A DNA stretch of 17,709 nucleotides from Candidatus Thorarchaeota archaeon (GCA_016840965.1 JAEORI010000285.1:1-17709); one strand, 5' to 3'; shown: positions 1 to 7,307, counted from the stretch's first letter. The notes: generated from the sequence alone by a model not told the origin. Numbers and translations are program-made.

Positions 1-1
1 A

Positions 2-274
2 GGCACTGTCTATACGATAACCCTCAAGGGAAACCCACAGAGAGCTAGAGACCTCATCGCCTCGCAGCCATGGGTGAACTCAGTACAGACTATGGAACAG
101 AATGGAAGGACAAAGTGGCTAGTTTCGGTAAAGGAGGAAGCCATTGCAGAGGAGGAACTCCTGAGGCTCATTCTCAGAGACCGTTCTCTCTCTATCTGTG
201 AATTTGGAATGAAGAAGTATGAGTTGGAAGAAATTTTCCTTAGACTAGTGGAGGATGGAAAAAATGACAACTGA
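2..274 (+). CDS. ABC transporter ATP-binding protein, C-terminal fragment (5' end outside window)
   Basis: This frame is open from the window edge to TGA 272-274, giving the last 90 residues of a longer protein. The Walker A, signature and Walker B motifs would lie outside the window. What remains resembles the accessory tail that follows the nucleotide-binding domain in ABC-2 type exporter ATPases: a beta-alpha-beta stretch starting near GTVYTITLKG and the characteristic end motif YELEEIFLRLVEDG. The downstream permease gene overlaps or abuts this stop, so the two are translationally coupled and should form one exporter (two ATPase subunits energising the permease). The substrate cannot be told from the sequence. 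An ATG at 104 is internal to this frame and is not a credible start. Family assignment is inferred from the tail motif plus the ABC-2 permease next door. Confidence 0.82.
   Translation, partial: GTVYTITLKGNPQRARDLIASQPWVNSVQTMEQNGRTKWLVSVKEEAIAEEELLRLILRDRSLSICEFGMKKYELEEIFLRLVEDGKNDN
250..254 (+). promoter_or_regulatory. Shine-Dalgarno GGAGG deciding the permease start
   Basis: GGAGG at 250-254 directly abuts the ATG at 255 but lies 9 nt before the in-frame ATG at 264. Only the second gives normal ribosome spacing, so 264 is the better start. The site lies inside the end of the ATPase gene, which fits translational coupling. Confidence 0.6.
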
Positions 275-1046
275 AGTGATACCACGAACTAATACAGAAC
301 CCTGGTACGCAGGGATGAGGAATCTGTTAAAGCGCGAGATTTATCATGAACGCAGCAGGATGTATTGGATACAGCAGCTAATGGTCTGGACTCTCTTTAC
401 AAATGGGATGATCGCTCTCATTCTCGCTTTACCCTCTGATATGATTGAGGGGATAGAAGCAATGTATGTTCTTTCATTGGCGGCATCTTATGGCATTTTG
501 ACCCTTCTTATTACTGTCTTCATCCCGATTCTGTTGCAGGGCACAGTCATCGATGATAAGGTATCCGGTGCAACGGCATGGATTCTATCAAAACCTGTAT
601 CAAAGAAGGCCTATCTTCTCTCGAAGTTAACTGCCAGCATTCTATCAATCGTCGTTGTTTCTGTGGTCATTAATGGTGCGATTACATATGGTGTCTTTGG
701 TGCATTTGGCTACACTCTGAACATACTTGGATTTGTCATGAACCTTGGGCTTACAAGTATTGTCGTGGTTTATTTTGCATGCTTGACAATAATGTTAGGC
801 ACCCTTACCACGAGCAGAGGAAAGGTACTTGCAGGAGCTGTCGTTATTGGCCTTGGAGCACAGTTGATTGCGAGATACTTTCCCTTGGTTCTATTCATAA
901 TCCCATACTCCCTTCCTGTGATAGGAATAGGTTTCATCACAGGGACTTCTGTTGCAGGTCTTGAAGTGATACTTCTATCTGCGGTAGTTCAAATAATTGC
1001 GTTCACAGCCATTGCGCTCTTCGTGTTTGATAGAACTGAGCTATAG
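264..1046 (+). CDS. ABC-2 type transporter permease
   Basis: Integral membrane subunit of an ABC exporter, partner of the ATPase that ends at 274. With the start at 264 it has 260 residues; an upstream ATG at 255 would add three, but a GGAGG sits 9 nt before 264 and touches 255. The order is a cytoplasmic N-terminus with a basic KREIYHERSR stretch, then about six hydrophobic segments (roughly 41-60, 72-95, 125-148, 158-182, 190-228, 235-257, numbered from ATG 255). Between the second and third is the cytoplasmic loop typical of this superfamily, with DKVSGATAWILSKPVSKKAY (compare the SGT...L..PV.R..Y pattern), thought to contact the ATPase. It overlaps the ATPase gene by 11 nt and is followed after 17 nt by a small gene with its own SD, so all three probably share one transcript. 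Substrate unknown. Confidence 0.88.
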   Translation: MTTEVIPRTNTEPWYAGMRNLLKREIYHERSRMYWIQQLMVWTLFTNGMIALILALPSDMIEGIEAMYVLSLAASYGILTLLITVFIPILLQGTVIDDKVSGATAWILSKPVSKKAYLLSKLTASILSIVVVSVVINGAITYGVFGAFGYTLNILGFVMNLGLTSIVVVYFACLTIMLGTLTTSRGKVLAGAVVIGLGAQLIARYFPLVLFIIPYSLPVIGIGFITGTSVAGLEVILLSAVVQIIAFTAIALFVFDRTEL

Positions 1047-1063
1047 TCAGGAGAAATCACAAG

Positions 1064-1456
1064 ATGAAATCAACTGAGATGATGGAGAGGTTCCGGCGAT
1101 TTGTTCAAACCGACCTCTCCTACACAACTCTCAACCGGATGCACCAAGTTTCAGAGGTTCTTCTCAAAACCAGCACAGTACGCATCATCCTGACAAGATG
1201 TGAATGACGGCCAGAGGATCTTGATGTGGATATTGAGTTCTCTCTACCTTCCTTGCTAGAAACTTCTAATGTGAAATTACTGGAACAAACTATAGATAGT
1301 ATAATCGCCAATCTCGAATATCTGAAACGTCTCGTGACCATCGGATTTGGCTTGGATATGCTCCAAGAGGAAGGAATCCTGATAGCCTCAGCAGTCTTGA
1401 GTAAGGATACAAAAGAGGATGTATTCAACTTACTCGAACCTCCCGCTGAAGAATAA
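1064..1456 (+). pseudogene. Small third gene of the ABC operon, interrupted by in-frame TGA at 1205-1207
   Basis: An ATG at 1064 with a GGAG 10 nt upstream (about 1050-1053) opens a frame of 47 codons ending ...ILTRCE and TGA 1205-1207. The same frame then continues without another stop through RPEDLDVDIEF to TAA at 1454-1456. Read across the TGA, the product is a 130-residue, largely helical, soluble protein with acidic helices in its second half; I do not recognise a family. Continuous frame on both sides, and a good SD and operon position only at the 5' end, argue for one ancestral gene with a nonsense change (TGA from CGA or TGG) or a sequence error. Readthrough cannot be excluded. A selenocysteine codon is less likely because I see no clear archaeal SECIS-like hairpin in 1457-1684. 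If the break is real, the downstream part may be expressed on its own (separate entry). Confidence 0.55.
1226..1456 (+). CDS. Possible separately translated downstream part (76 aa) of the interrupted gene
   Basis: A GTG at 1226 in the same frame follows AGAGG at 1213-1217 with 8-nt spacing, so reinitiation just after the TGA at 1205 is feasible. The product (starting DIEFSLPSLLETSN after the initiator) is predicted to be helical, with no transmembrane segment or recognised domain. The SD-like string also encodes in-frame residues (PED) and may be a coincidence. This entry is the alternative to treating 1064-1456 as one broken or read-through gene. Confidence 0.4.
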   Translation: MDIEFSLPSLLETSNVKLLEQTIDSIIANLEYLKRLVTIGFGLDMLQEEGILIASAVLSKDTKEDVFNLLEPPAEE

Positions 1457-1684
1457 CTAAAAGAATCGAACCCTTAAGATTATATTCAAGTCTATTGGTC
1501 TTCAATCTGTGTAGACAGAAATGTTTCAATATTCCTTATTTCCGCAAGGATTTTCAAATAGGTTACATTTCCAAATATACCTAATCTGTTAACATCTTCA
1601 AAAATAACACGTATTGAATACTTGAAAAACGAAAGATGTTAAAGAGAGTATGAGTCGAATAAAACCCTCACTGGTGACCTGACT

Positions 1685-2776
1685 ATGAGAATTGGGATGT
1701 TTAGTAAGTTTGGTGCACCAGATGGTCTATGTACCCGTGCGAACATCGTTGTCAGAGGGTTGATGAAGAAAGGACATGAGGTCCATGTCTTTACTCAAGC
1801 TAAGGACGTAGATGGTGTCCCGCCTGAATATGTTCACCGATTTCGTGCAATACCAATGAATCCCCATTTTTCATTGGACTCCTTGAGTGCTCCCCGTATG
1901 ATTGCAGAGGTGTGTAAGGAGCATGATATTGAAGTCTTACATGCCCAAATGAACTCCAGTACAACTGAAACTTTTCTTCCATTCTATGGAAAGTTTCTAC
2001 CACCACTTGTTGCAACTTTCCATCTTGCCTATTCTTCAGGTCAGTCATTCTATACAACATGGTTCACCCTTAGATGGCTAGCATCTCTCTTTTCTTTGAA
2101 GAAGTACGATGAAATAATTCTCGTTGATCCCATGCAAAAACCGTACATCCTGCAGTATGGCATTCCGGGAAATAAGCTGACTGTTATCCGGAATGGCGTT
2201 GACACAGACATGTTTAGTCCTGCTAAGAACAGTCGTAATGATGGCATCATTGATTTTGTATATGTCGGTCGTTTGAGTCTTGACAAAGGGATTGGCACTT
2301 TGTTGGACGCATTCACCAGATATCATGATGAGAATCCTGCATCTAGGTTGACACTTATTGGTGATGGAAAGCTAAAGACGAAAATGAACAACTGTGTTCA
2401 TGATGGCTCCATTTACTGGTTAGGCGCTCTGGAGCATGATTCTATTCCCACGTATCTACAGATGATGGATGTTTTTGTAATTCCTCAAAACATAGGAGGG
2501 TTGGGAATGAGTGTCTTGGAAGCAATGAGTTGCGGGCTTCCGGTAATCACAACTGGCATTGGTGAAACTGTTCGATTATTGGGGAACAATGAGGGGATTC
2601 TGGTGAGACCACATCGTGTCCCAGAGGTTGTAAACGCAATGAGGCAAATGGGTCGAGATGAGTACAGTAGGTTGGAAATGGGAAGGCGTTGCCGTCAGAA
2701 GGTATTGCGTAAATATTCTTGGAGTAAACAAATTGATGAAATAATAAAGGTCTATGAGCGGGCAATCTCCCATTAG
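1685..2776 (+). CDS. Glycosyltransferase family 4 (GT-B fold)
   Basis: A 363-residue retaining glycosyltransferase that would move a sugar from a nucleotide donor to a lipid, glycan or protein acceptor at the cytoplasmic face of the membrane. The N-terminal Rossmann domain starts with RIGMFSKFGAPDG and has the acceptor-side loop GLMKKGHEVHVF (25-36). The inter-domain linker is VIRNGVDTDMF (168-178). The C-terminal donor domain has YVGRLSLDKGI (193-203; R196 and K201 in the phosphate-binding positions) and GLGMSVLEAMSCGLPVITT (272-290). The second Glu of the EX7E motif is present (E279), while the first is Gly at 271, a substitution tolerated in parts of GT4. GGTGA at 1673-1677 supports the ATG with 7-nt spacing. 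It stands alone, so donor and acceptor are unknown; it converges on the methyltransferase gene ending at 2815. Confidence 0.9.
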   Translation: MRIGMFSKFGAPDGLCTRANIVVRGLMKKGHEVHVFTQAKDVDGVPPEYVHRFRAIPMNPHFSLDSLSAPRMIAEVCKEHDIEVLHAQMNSSTTETFLPFYGKFLPPLVATFHLAYSSGQSFYTTWFTLRWLASLFSLKKYDEIILVDPMQKPYILQYGIPGNKLTVIRNGVDTDMFSPAKNSRNDGIIDFVYVGRLSLDKGIGTLLDAFTRYHDENPASRLTLIGDGKLKTKMNNCVHDGSIYWLGALEHDSIPTYLQMMDVFVIPQNIGGLGMSVLEAMSCGLPVITTGIGETVRLLGNNEGILVRPHRVPEVVNAMRQMGRDEYSRLEMGRRCRQKVLRKYSWSKQIDEIIKVYERAISH

Positions 2777-2814
2777 GAATATTCGATTTGGTTGAAGAAT
2801 TGCTGCGAACATTA

Positions 2815-3432
2815 CTAGTTCGGACGATGGATTTTTGGAATGATCCTACCTGTCTTATTCATGTAATCTTGGTACTTGTCACCAAACTCATCGACCATCA
2901 TCTTCTCTTCTCGTTTCATACGGATGTACAACCCTGGAACTATTAATACGAGGATGACTAGAAAGAGCCAATTATCTGATACTAGTACCAGCGATGCAAG
3001 GAAAAAGATAGCTGATGAATAGATGGGGTGACGTACCCTCCTGTATGGGCCAGTCGTAATTAATTGTTGTTCATCCTGTATCTGGAGCGTGGGTGAAAAG
3101 TTCTGAGCAAGTGTACGACCTATCCAATATGTATAGGGTATAAACACTAAGGCAAAGAAAATGCCAAAGATTCTGATTTCGAAGGGTAGATTGAGATAGG
3201 ACCAAAACATCCAAGGTGGATTAAACAGATATAGGATTGCTACAACGATGTTACCATACCATGCCATGATAAACATGAAAATGATGTATAGACCCTCTTT
3301 TCGTAGCGCAGTACGACGCTCTTTGCGTGAACCTTCAAGACTAGGAAGACCCCGAGAAGGGATAAGCCTTGAAAGTAGGTATAGGAACCAGAGTAGCAGA
3401 TATGACAATCTGAAGGCAAGACTTAACTCCAT
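2815..3432 (-). CDS. Isoprenylcysteine carboxyl methyltransferase / phospholipid methyltransferase-like membrane protein
   Basis: A 205-residue multi-pass protein of the ICMT/PEMT group, which uses S-adenosylmethionine to methylate small lipophilic or prenylated substrates within the membrane. Hydrophobic segments lie near 8-22, 48-70, 86-104 and 141-171. The family signature is clear: LITTGPYRRVRHPIYSS (124-140), with the Arg-His-Pro that binds SAM, followed by R-EE (E175-E176) and EFGDKYQDYM (182-191) near the C-terminus. The true substrate cannot be assigned; prokaryotic members rarely act on CAAX proteins. It is transcribed divergently from the TetR regulator at 3543, and its start is only 17 nt from a strong palindrome (3450-3477) that overlaps its probable TATA box. 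Repression by that TetR protein is therefore the obvious model, pointing to a role in handling a small hydrophobic inducer or in a membrane stress response. Confidence 0.85.
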   Translation of the reverse strand: MELSLAFRLSYLLLWFLYLLSRLIPSRGLPSLEGSRKERRTALRKEGLYIIFMFIMAWYGNIVVAILYLFNPPWMFWSYLNLPFEIRIFGIFFALVFIPYTYWIGRTLAQNFSPTLQIQDEQQLITTGPYRRVRHPIYSSAIFFLASLVLVSDNWLFLVILVLIVPGLYIRMKREEKMMVDEFGDKYQDYMNKTGRIIPKIHRPN

Positions 3433-3449
3433 ATAGCATCACTCTCAGA

Positions 3450-3477
3450 AAATATATGAACAAATGTTCATATATTT
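3450..3477. promoter_or_regulatory. Near-perfect 28-bp palindrome, probable TetR operator overlapping divergent TATA elements
   Basis: Left arm AAATATATGAACA (3450-3462) and right arm TGTTCATATATTT (3465-3477) are exact reverse complements separated by AA. Each arm carries a TATA-like ATATAT. Read on the minus strand, the arm next to the methyltransferase would place transcription start near 3448, just before its ATG at 3432. Read on the plus strand, the other arm would place a start near 3500 for tetR. A dimeric TetR protein bound here would block TBP at one or both promoters. Symmetry is seen directly; the operator role is inferred from position. Confidence 0.75.
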
Positions 3478-3542
3478 CTTCCTAACTGAACAATAATTCA
3501 GATACAGAGATAAGCTAATTCGATAGTAAATGAGTGATAATA

Positions 3543-4145
3543 ATGGCACAGAACGACAAAAAGTTCACACGTGACAAGGCTACCAAGATACAAACAATTA
3601 TTGATACAATGACTGCGATTATCAGGGAGAAAGGTCTTCATCGGGCCAGCGTGAGGGATATTCCTGAACGATCTGACTTGAGTATAGGAACAGTCTATCG
3701 ATACTTCCCAAAAGGGAAAACAGACATCATTACAGAAATAATGCGAAGAAACATTCGTGGAACATTAGACCTCGAAATCCCAGATGATTTAGACCTTCCC
3801 GGATTTATGCAAGTATGGACCCACATGATAGGCACTGCTATCCAGATCAGAAGGTCAAACCTCTTTATAGAAGAACTGGCTACACCTCTAATGAGTGCTG
3901 GTCACGAAACTTATCGCGAATTTACTAACATGGTATCGGGGTTCTACAATGAGTTAGCTACAAGATTCCGGACCGTTGAACAATTCAAGAAATACTCAGA
4001 AGCTGAGCTCTATCGCAGGATAGTCTTAACTCTCAATATCATTGATAGAGTAGCCAACATTCACATGAAGTTTCCACTGTTCGCAAATGACAAAGAACTT
4101 GCAAAATATCTTTTGAGAGTAGTAGAGGTTTCTTTTGAATCATGA
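3543..4145 (+). CDS. TetR/AcrR family transcriptional regulator
   Basis: About 200 residues in a typical TetR layout: an N-terminal three-helix DNA-binding domain and an all-helical ligand and dimerisation domain. The HTH spans about 20-60 (numbered from GTG 3534), with ASVRDIPERSDLSIGTVYRYF as its core; GTVYRYFPKGKTDII is the recognition helix and the conserved entry into helix 4. The C-terminal part (80-203) diverges from named subfamilies and gives no clue to the ligand. Two starts are possible, GTG 3534 and ATG 3543, without a convincing SD; I prefer the ATG. The gene is divergent from the membrane methyltransferase and lies 65 bp from the palindrome at 3450-3477, so it probably represses both itself and that gene until a small, likely hydrophobic, ligand releases it. 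Confidence 0.9.
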   Translation: MAQNDKKFTRDKATKIQTIIDTMTAIIREKGLHRASVRDIPERSDLSIGTVYRYFPKGKTDIITEIMRRNIRGTLDLEIPDDLDLPGFMQVWTHMIGTAIQIRRSNLFIEELATPLMSAGHETYREFTNMVSGFYNELATRFRTVEQFKKYSEAELYRRIVLTLNIIDRVANIHMKFPLFANDKELAKYLLRVVEVSFES

Positions 4146-4401
4146 GAACATGACTTTCATCTATTCAAAAGCTCTCGAAAAAAGTGAGCCGTATCTAATC
4201 AACTAATTAAATTATCTTATTTTCAATTACTTATTATAAATATATAATTCTATTTTGACAAAATTGTCTTTTATGTTGAAGGTTAAGATTTCAGTTCTAA
4301 ATCTGTCTAGTCTTTCTAATAATGAACTACTGCGTATGCACGAACAGGAAATGCAAGTATCTGCATCTTTGTAGATTGCTGAATGAATCAGTCCATACTC
4401 C
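4146..4401. other. AT-rich convergent intergenic region
   Basis: A 256-bp gap between the tetR stop and the stop of the minus-strand hydrolase gene, long for a convergent junction in this window (others are 8-80 bp). It holds an extremely AT-rich core around 4200-4260, with a TATAAATATATAATT string, and a short inverted repeat GACAA-AA-TTGTC at about 4257-4268. An 80-codon minus-strand frame (4469-4227) runs through it but begins inside the hydrolase gene, has no SD and looks non-coding. I see no RNA gene; T-rich tracts may serve as terminators. Confidence 0.4.
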
Positions 4402-5133
4402 TTATTTTCTATGCGGGCTATTTCTAACCTCTTCAAGACTTTCAAGAGGCCATCCTCTTGGAGTTTCATAGTTTTTTAAAATTCTAAAATCGCACCTAGG
4501 ATGACCCATTGCAAGAGTTTGAGTCCTTCTAAAACCAATACCGAGTGCTCTCATTTTAACAAAGTCACAAAGACAACCATAGGGTGCAATCTCTTCGCAT
4601 TCATACTCACGTGCCAATTTTAAAAACCCGCATTCTATGAAATCAAAGCCAAATTCAAAGTCCTTTCCATTCCCTTCCACGAATTCACCAACCCAGTTCT
4701 TTGTAAACTCGCGGTTTTGGCTCTCTGCCATCGCTTTCCTCCATCGATTTCCGTAAGATTGACTGAATACCAAGCGTCGTGCAAACCACTTCTTGAATCG
4801 TGAGATCGTCTTCATTTGAGCTTCTGCAATTTCATATATCAGCTCACCAATCTGCTCCTTCTCGAGGCCTATTTTCCTACAGGCGTGATAGAACGCAATC
4901 GTCTGGCTTGACTGAATCATTAGAGGTGTAAATGGACTCTTCTCGCCGCCAACGTAGGGCAGTTGAGGAATTAATCTCTCATATTCAACTCTCGACTGAA
5001 GTGCCAATTGCTCAATTGCCTCATCATCAAGAAATTTGATGCCAACTTTTCTGGCAATTCTCAATAAGCTATCAAATTCACCGAGTAATGCTTTACTATC
5101 ATAGCCTTGACTTTGATCTGTTCGAGCTTCCAT
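4402..5133 (-). CDS. L-2-amino-thiazoline-4-carboxylic acid hydrolase (ATC hydrolase) family protein
   Basis: About 243 residues, soluble. The C-terminal half has the pattern of the ATC-hydrolase family: GKDFEFGFDFIECGFLKLA, then an APYGCLCDF cysteine/acid cluster, ALGIGFRRTQTLAMGHPRCD and a final CDFRI, i.e. Cys-x-Cys-Asp, Arg-Arg-Thr and Cys-Asp-Phe-Arg. The characterised Pseudomonas enzyme opens the thiazoline ring on the way to L-cysteine. Many family members sit outside such pathways, and nothing nearby makes or uses ATC, so the substrate is unproven. The first ATG (5145) has no SD of its own, whereas GGGAG at 5143-5139 lies 5 nt before the in-frame ATG at 5133, which I take as the start. 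The gene is divergent from the tautomerase gene across about 115 bp, so the two may share control. Confidence 0.82.
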   Translation of the reverse strand: MEARTDQSQGYDSKALLGEFDSLLRIARKVGIKFLDDEAIEQLALQSRVEYERLIPQLPYVGGEKSPFTPLMIQSSQTIAFYHACRKIGLEKEQIGELIYEIAEAQMKTISRFKKWFARRLVFSQSYGNRWRKAMAESQNREFTKNWVGEFVEGNGKDFEFGFDFIECGFLKLAREYECEEIAPYGCLCDFVKMRALGIGFRRTQTLAMGHPRCDFRILKNYETPRGWPLESLEEVRNSPHRK

Positions 5134-5248
5134 CTCTACTCCCATCTAGGTCGCGATTCTCTGTTCTTTTAGGCATAATGCTCCAAGCAAATGGATTCAA
5201 AAGCTAAAAATCTGAATCATTTAATATCAAAAATCCGGAGAACAACTC
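5134..5248. promoter_or_regulatory. Divergent promoter region between hydrolase and tautomerase genes
   Basis: The region holds an inverted repeat GATTCA (5194-5199) / TGAATC (5213-5218) with a 13-nt spacer, an AT-rich TTTAATATC box near 5220, and GGAG at 5237-5240 as the SD of the tautomerase gene. The short arms may be chance; no regulator gene is adjacent. Confidence 0.35.
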
Positions 5249-5452
5249 ATGCCTATTGTTGACGTTAAAGTATGGAAAGGCATTTCAAAAGATGCTGTGG
5301 AACATATTATCTCAGGGATTACGAAGGTCTTTGTCGAGCTTGGGATTCCAGAACGAGCTGTTGAGGTCATTGTTCAAGAAGTTCCAAAGACTCATTGGGG
5401 GATTGGCGGAACACCCGCTTCAAGAGTGATGCCCGATGAAAAACCTCCCTAA
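5249..5452 (+). CDS. 4-oxalocrotonate tautomerase family protein, atypical active site
   Basis: A 67-residue protein of the tautomerase superfamily, whose N-terminal proline (exposed after Met removal) acts as a general base in keto-enol isomerisation; members assemble as hexamers of a beta-alpha-beta unit. Pro1 is present (MPIVDVKVWKG), as is the conserved THWGIGG loop (residues 47-53 after Met removal) with the aromatic Trp49 at the Phe50 position of classic 4-OT. Both arginines that bind the dicarboxylate in 4-OT are absent: position 11 is Ile and the Arg39 equivalent is Glu38. The enzyme is therefore unlikely to use 2-hydroxymuconate; a neutral or cationic substrate, or another chemistry, is more likely. 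Start set by GGAG at 5237-5240, 8 nt upstream. No catechol-pathway genes are nearby. Confidence 0.87.
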   Translation: MPIVDVKVWKGISKDAVEHIISGITKVFVELGIPERAVEVIVQEVPKTHWGIGGTPASRVMPDEKPP

Positions 5453-5532
5453 GCACTTGTGTTTCTGGATTTCATTCTTTGGCATCAGCCACTTTGTCTT
5501 CTGATTTCAAACACGACGATAATTTCTCAGTT

Positions 5533-6576
5533 TCACTTTGCCATCAGTTGTATCAGAAGCTCCTCTACTGATACTTCATTATTCTTCATCAATTCTTTTG
5601 ACTCTCTTAATTGATATCTATAATTAATCAGAAAAATCGACAAGCCAACAATGAAGAGGATTGGAAATGGCAATGTAGTCGAGATTCCTGGGTACGTCGC
5701 TGTATAGCTCAACCAAACACAAGCAAGTGTAACTACGAGAAGATGAGTCAAACCTGCAACAACCATTTGTATGATTTCAGTTCGTTCAATAGAGCCCTTG
5801 CAAATAAACCATGCGAAGATTATGGCTGACGATATCTGCAATATCATAATGAAGTTGTTAAAGATTGGTGACATCGTGAAATTAAACCAAGCATTCTGTC
5901 CCCAAATATTACCGTCCACATGGTGGTTCAATGACCATGTAGCAGAGTGAAGGGAAAACTCCTCAATGTAATTTTGATTGGGATCGGTGCTCCACCATCT
6001 AGCGGTTTCTATCGTCATTGGAAATAGGAGAATTGACACAGAGAGCACCGCTGCAGCGACTTTCTTTCCAAGAGATATCTCTTGGATTTTGGTGTAAATT
6101 AAAATTCGCCATAACAGAGGGAGGAGCACCATAGTTGTGAATGCAATACCGGAGAAAGGTATGAGATCAATGAAATTCGGGACAATAGTAATCACACCAA
6201 AATATCTTGAAGGATCAGAGAACCACGGAAAGACTACATATAACGGAAGAAAGAGTGACAATATCAGTGTTAGCGCGAACACCACTGTTCCTGCTGAAAT
6301 CAACAATATGGGCACGCGCATATCCTGTTGCTTGTAGAGCCATAAAAAGCAGGGAGTGCAGATAAGAAGCGATGGCAGTAAGTAGTCCACTCTTGGTATA
6401 TACTGAATTGATAGCCTGCCAATTGAAAAGTCATACCAGATGTTGATAAGGATTGAACTAATATTGAATCGACTGTTTGTACCATAGACACTATACGGAA
6501 TAACCAACAAAACAATGGTCAACGCAGCTAGAAAGAGAGCCCTCTTTGTGTCTGATGCCAACACACTCACGTGCAT
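5533..6576 (-). CDS. Multi-pass membrane protein of unknown function (about 8 TM)
   Basis: A 347-residue hydrophobic protein that I do not recognise. Predicted membrane segments lie near residues 12-32, 64-82, 87-117, 136-162, 172-190, 240-262, 269-294 and 303-322. Two extracellular or lumenal stretches are rich in Trp, Asn and His: residues 33-63, and 191-239 with ARWWSTDPNQNYIEEF and NHHVDGNIWGQNAWFNF. The C-terminus is a short acidic/basic cytoplasmic tail (ELMKNNEVSVEELLIQLMAK). No transporter or enzyme motif stands out. A GTG at 6579 would add one residue; I use the ATG at 6576, with no strong SD for either. It is divergent from the 6-TM/wHTH operon at 6678, with a 100-bp shared upstream region, and converges with the tautomerase gene. 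Confidence 0.75.
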   Translation of the reverse strand: MHVSVLASDTKRALFLAALTIVLLVIPYSVYGTNSRFNISSILINIWYDFSIGRLSIQYIPRVDYLLPSLLICTPCFLWLYKQQDMRVPILLISAGTVVFALTLILSLFLPLYVVFPWFSDPSRYFGVITIVPNFIDLIPFSGIAFTTMVLLPLLWRILIYTKIQEISLGKKVAAAVLSVSILLFPMTIETARWWSTDPNQNYIEEFSLHSATWSLNHHVDGNIWGQNAWFNFTMSPIFNNFIMILQISSAIIFAWFICKGSIERTEIIQMVVAGLTHLLVVTLACVWLSYTATYPGISTTLPFPILFIVGLSIFLINYRYQLRESKELMKNNEVSVEELLIQLMAK

Positions 6577-6677
6577 CACCAGGATGCAATTCTACTTAAG
6601 GGGTGAATAAGTTCTGTAATGCAAAACATGTAGTCAATTAATGACTGTTTGAAGTCTGATAATGGTGGGATCTCCTT

Positions 6678-7307
6678 ATGGAGGAACTGGAAAAAATACA
6701 ACAAGCTCAGAGCATTGTTGAGCGGTATGATGAATACCTCTTCAGAAAGACTTGGGGGAGAGTGCTAATTGCCATTGGTTTGGTGTTACCACTTAGTGCT
6801 TTGGTATTCTCAAGTTATGTTTCACTCGCAATGGAAAGCGTATTTAGTGCAATAATCATCTCGTTTTGGGCCAATATTATAACACTAGTCTTATGTTTGG
6901 GCTTTGTTGCTTTTGCTCTCTTCGTGTCTTGGAATATTATAAAACAAAACCCTCGACGAGGACACATTGACTCCAAGCACAAACTTGCGATTTGTATTGT
7001 ATGGTTTACAACACTTGTTCTCGCTTTTCTGTTTCCTGAACCGTTACGCTTTGTTTCTATTCTTTGGGCTGCTAGCGTTTCAACTCTCTTCACTCTTGTG
7101 AATCTCAAAGTAGTTGGATTGGACAGAATAGATAACATACTGCTCTATCTGGGTTCCGTGCTCATTCTAGCTTCGATTCCGATTTTACTCATTTCTGGTA
7201 TTCCGCTCTCAGTATACATTGTTATAATTGCTTTTTCAGTGAGCTTTATCCTTGCAGGACTTGCATCAAACCAGTCTGCCTCTTGGATATTACAGTATAC
7301 TACCTAG
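6678..7307 (+). CDS. Small 6-TM membrane protein of unknown function, partner of a winged-helix regulator
   Basis: A 209-residue protein with a short, charged, cytoplasmic N-terminus (EELEKIQQAQSIVERYDEY, potentially coiled-coil) and about six hydrophobic segments near 29-48, 57-88, 104-120, 124-142, 154-173 and 177-196. The loop around 90-102 is strongly basic (NPRRGHIDSKHK). No known domain is recognised. GGTGGGA at 6664-6670 lies 7 nt before the ATG and supports the start. The wHTH gene begins 12 nt after its stop, so the two form one operon. By analogy with other archaeal wHTH/membrane-protein pairs, it could be a sensor or effector controlled by, or controlling, that regulator; this is inference. 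Confidence 0.78.
   Translation: MEELEKIQQAQSIVERYDEYLFRKTWGRVLIAIGLVLPLSALVFSSYVSLAMESVFSAIIISFWANIITLVLCLGFVAFALFVSWNIIKQNPRRGHIDSKHKLAICIVWFTTLVLAFLFPEPLRFVSILWAASVSTLFTLVNLKVVGLDRIDNILLYLGSVLILASIPILLISGIPLSVYIVIIAFSVSFILAGLASNQSASWILQYTT

Noticed and set aside
1205..1207. Selenocysteine TGA in the small ABC-operon gene
   Set aside because: No redox-type context (such as CxxU or UxxC) around the TGA, and no clear SECIS-like hairpin in the 228 bp downstream; the short CCTT/AAGG stem near 1534-1553 is too weak.
1650..1682. 10-codon leader peptide just before the glycosyltransferase gene
   Set aside because: ATG 1650 to TGA 1682 ends 2 nt before the real start, but it has no amino-acid bias or attenuator hairpin; likely chance.
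2815..3432. Calling the methyltransferase a CAAX-protein ICMT (eukaryote-like prenylation)
   Set aside because: The RHP/EE signature is shared by the wide bacterial and archaeal PEMT/ICMT group, and there is no prenyltransferase or CAAX protease nearby to support it.
4227..4469. 80-codon minus-strand frame after the ATC-hydrolase-like gene
   Set aside because: It starts inside the hydrolase gene in another frame, lacks an SD, and its sequence does not continue the hydrolase family, whose end (CDFRI plus about 20 residues) is normal. Not a frameshifted tail.
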